NCBI GenBank assembly: GCA_013339895.1
Contig: JABACO010000019.1
Span: forward strand, 776,500 to 840,499
Length of the DNA: 64,000 bases
Direction of reading: 5' to 3'
Source of the DNA: Ephydatia muelleri
Taxonomy: Eukaryota; Porifera; Demospongiae; Spongillida; Spongillidae
The notes under the pieces are model-generated. The model saw nothing but the letters and a program-made list of their open reading frames with translations, made no database searches and was not told the DNA's origin. Below, piece by piece: positions 59,428 through 64,000 of this stretch (its first letter is position 1; each line of letters begins with the position of its first letter). The position numbers were made by a program, and so were the translations under genes.

Positions 59428-61254
59428 ATGAACGACGACAATCAAGCGGAAGCGGACTTTGCCTTGGCTCTGTCTCTTCAAGAACAGTTCGAAAATGAAG
59501 CCGAGGTGGTAGTATCTAAGGAGACCATGCCGAACACACACAGTTACCAGCGAAGCATCGTGGATTCGAGCTGGGAAGTGGTGGACCCCGCTTCCTAATA
59601 TCCACCAACTTTTCGTCGACTTCGACGCCATGTTTTTTAAGTCTGCGTTAGTCAATTCAGGAGTTGAAGTCAAATGGAGTCACCGGATGACCCTGTTAAG
59701 CGTTTACAGAGACGACTTTGCACTCGTAACGTTTACACGCGCGTCTCCTCGTATACCTGTAGGTGTGCAGGTGTGTGCTCGTACGAAGGGAGAGGCGGGC
59801 TTTGCTCTGTTAGGCTGAGTAGCCCTCTATTGAAGCTGAGGCCCAGGCGAGATCTGGTCCAAACGCTACTGGTGATATGAGAGGCCCCCGCTGTGTCACG
59901 TGCTCATCTTGTTTTTTTTTTTTTTTTCTGGTTTCAGCACGAGATGATACATGCATATCTCTTTGTCACTGCAAACAATAAGGTGAGGGGAGTGGTTTGA
60001 GTAAAGACCAGGCCATTTTGATGGTATGACCCCTCCCATCTTCAGGACCATGACGCACACGGACCGAATTTCCTCGAACATATGCATCGCATCAATCATA
60101 TCACTGGAGCCAAGATCACGGTATGGGGGTAGACCCTTTAAAGTGCAGTGCACTTCACCATTACCCCCACCCCACCCCCTGTTTGTGTAGGTCTACCACT
60201 CCTTTCACAATGAAGTAAGTGGAAGATGTTCACTGAATTGATTCTATCCCATTGTTCCACGCCAAAGGTGAATGAGTACAGGCAGCATTGGTGGAGGTGC
60301 ACTGGTCCGTGTCGTAACCGCCCTCCGTACTATGGCTTTGTGAAGCGCGCCATGAACCGTGCCCCCTCCCCACAGGATCAGTGGTGGGCAAAGCACGAGA
60401 CATCGTGCGGGGGAAAGTACATCAAAGTTAAGGAACCGGAAGGGTACAAGAAGAAGAAGACATCAGACGCCAGTGCTGCTTCAAGCACTTCAAGGGTGAC
60501 CGAAGGAAAAATTAAAGCAGTTGGGAAGAAGGATAGTAACATCAAAGACTTCTTCAACAATGGAAGTCAACGTGGGGATGTTGGTAAAGTGTCTGAACAT
60601 TCCAAAAGTCTGTCTTCATCTCAAGCAGCGAGCAGTAGTCAGGGTCACGTCCTCGGGTCTTCAGGCGGGGCAAAGGCCCCGCCCCCACGGAGCCCTGACA
60701 GTCTCCGGAATAGGCTAGCTGCAGCAGCGGAGAAGAGACTGAAGGAGGATGCTGGAAGAGGGAGAGGGGACACCGCCACACGCAAGGCAGGGCGTGCAGT
60801 GAAGAGTGGTGGTACCAGAAGCTTTAGCCGTGGGAAGCAATCACATCAACAAGCCGACACTGCGAGTGGGACATCTTCTCCATCATGCGCTGTTGATGAC
60901 TGTATTGTATTGGACACAGTCACACCTATTGCCAGCTTGAGCACAACCTGTAGCAGTACAGTGATAGATTTAGAAGATTCTCCAGCATCCTCGCACCGAG
61001 CGGCTTCAACAAGAACAAGCGGGTCACGTGATGCTGCCGCGGGGTCACGTGGTACAATAATCGACCTTGAGGGTTCCCAGTCCTCCTCGTCCCACTCAGC
61101 TGCCACCTCCTCGCACGCAGATTGGGACAGCTTGACACCAGGACTGAAGATGTGCCCAGTGTGTGGTCGCAGGGACATACCAGCGACCATCATAAATACG
61201 CACATCACGGCATGCTTGGAGGAAGACTCACTCGACACCTTTTTCGAAGACTGA
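59428..61254 (+). CDS. SPRTN: SPRTN (Spartan) DNA-protein crosslink metalloprotease
   Basis: Replication-coupled protease that removes proteins crosslinked to DNA. Exons: 59428-59694, 59763-59871, 59938-59982, 60046-60120, 60191-60214, 60268-61254, about 501 residues (human 489). The SprT domain has VKWSHRMTLCAGVCSYEGRG and the zinc protease motif HEMIHAYLFVT (HExxH), with the third His in HGPNFLEHMHRIN. A zinc-ribbon-like part follows (QHWWRCTGPCRNRPPYYG, CGGKYIKVKEPEGY). The Ser-rich linker contains SIM-like VIDLE and IIDLE, and NIKDFF resembling a PIP box. The C-terminal UBZ4 finger is CPVCGRRDIP..HITACLEED. Exon 1 carries an apparent +1 break near 59595 (WEVVDPAS then NIHQLFVDF in another frame), probably an assembly indel. 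Divergent from HAP2. Confidence 0.93.
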
Positions 61255-61360
61255 TATACACTGCAGTCTGCTCAGTTGTCAATTGAATGTAATCATATAA
61301 TCATGAAATGAAAGCATGCAAAGGACACACAATGGCAGTGGACACATAGATGACATGTTC

Positions 61361-64000
<2,640 letters not shown>

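Noticed and set aside
59630..59818. Separate small ORF at SPRTN exon 1
   Set aside because: It is the SPRTN protein itself in the frame after the one-base break.

Overview
The window is nuclear DNA of an animal, most likely a sponge or another early-branching metazoan; that placement is inference. Genes are intron-rich with GT-AG introns, many only 48-100 bp long. The gene set is metazoan: an adhesion GPCR, a paired-class homeobox gene, a SID-1 family protein, calcineurin B, Pecanex and ACBD3. A HAP2/GCS1 gamete fusogen is present; vertebrates lack this gene but several early-branching animal lineages keep it. Intergenic and larger intronic stretches are filled with CA/TG, CT and poly-G/C tracts and long minisatellites. 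No rRNA, tRNA, CRISPR or prokaryotic operon was seen.

Layout. 0-7 kb: adhesion GPCR (+), its 5' end outside the window. 7-12.9 kb: sparse, with a decayed homeobox-like fragment, a two-exon gene for a small membrane protein not recognised here (8339-10514 +), an inverted copy of one GPCR exon and dispersed repeats. 13-15 kb: ACBD3-like gene (+). 15-21.8 kb: repeat-rich, with a hAT transposase remnant and a local cluster of one apparently intact paired-class homeobox gene (19475-20096 +) between two decayed copies. 22-25.6 kb: ADCK1 (-) head-to-head with a SLIRP-like RRM gene (+). 25.7-36.6 kb: 26-exon glucosidase II alpha subunit (-), head-to-head with calcineurin B (36.8-39.8 kb, +). 40-42 kb: repeats. 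42.3-48.4 kb: 26-exon SID-1 family gene (+). 49.3-51.7 kb: two theta-type GST genes (-), the second head-to-head with a DHRS7-like dehydrogenase (51.8-54.6 kb, +). 54.7-59.3 kb: a small unrecognised gene and HAP2 (both -). 59.4-61.3 kb: SPRTN (+), head-to-head with HAP2. 61.4-64 kb: Pecanex-like gene (-) running off the right edge.

Organisation. From 22 kb onward genes are packed as alternating head-to-head and tail-to-tail pairs. Four head-to-head pairs have start codons only 63-177 bp apart, and several tail-to-tail pairs have stop codons 79-115 bp apart. The genes belong to unrelated housekeeping functions (ER glycoprotein folding, mitochondria, Golgi, detoxification, DNA-protein crosslink repair, gamete fusion), so pairing probably reflects shared promoters and compaction rather than one pathway. 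Exon models were built by hand from splice sites, phase continuity and family alignment from memory; most sum to a whole number of codons. Three conserved genes (GPCR, SPRTN, HAP2) carry what look like single-base frame breaks, possibly assembly indels.
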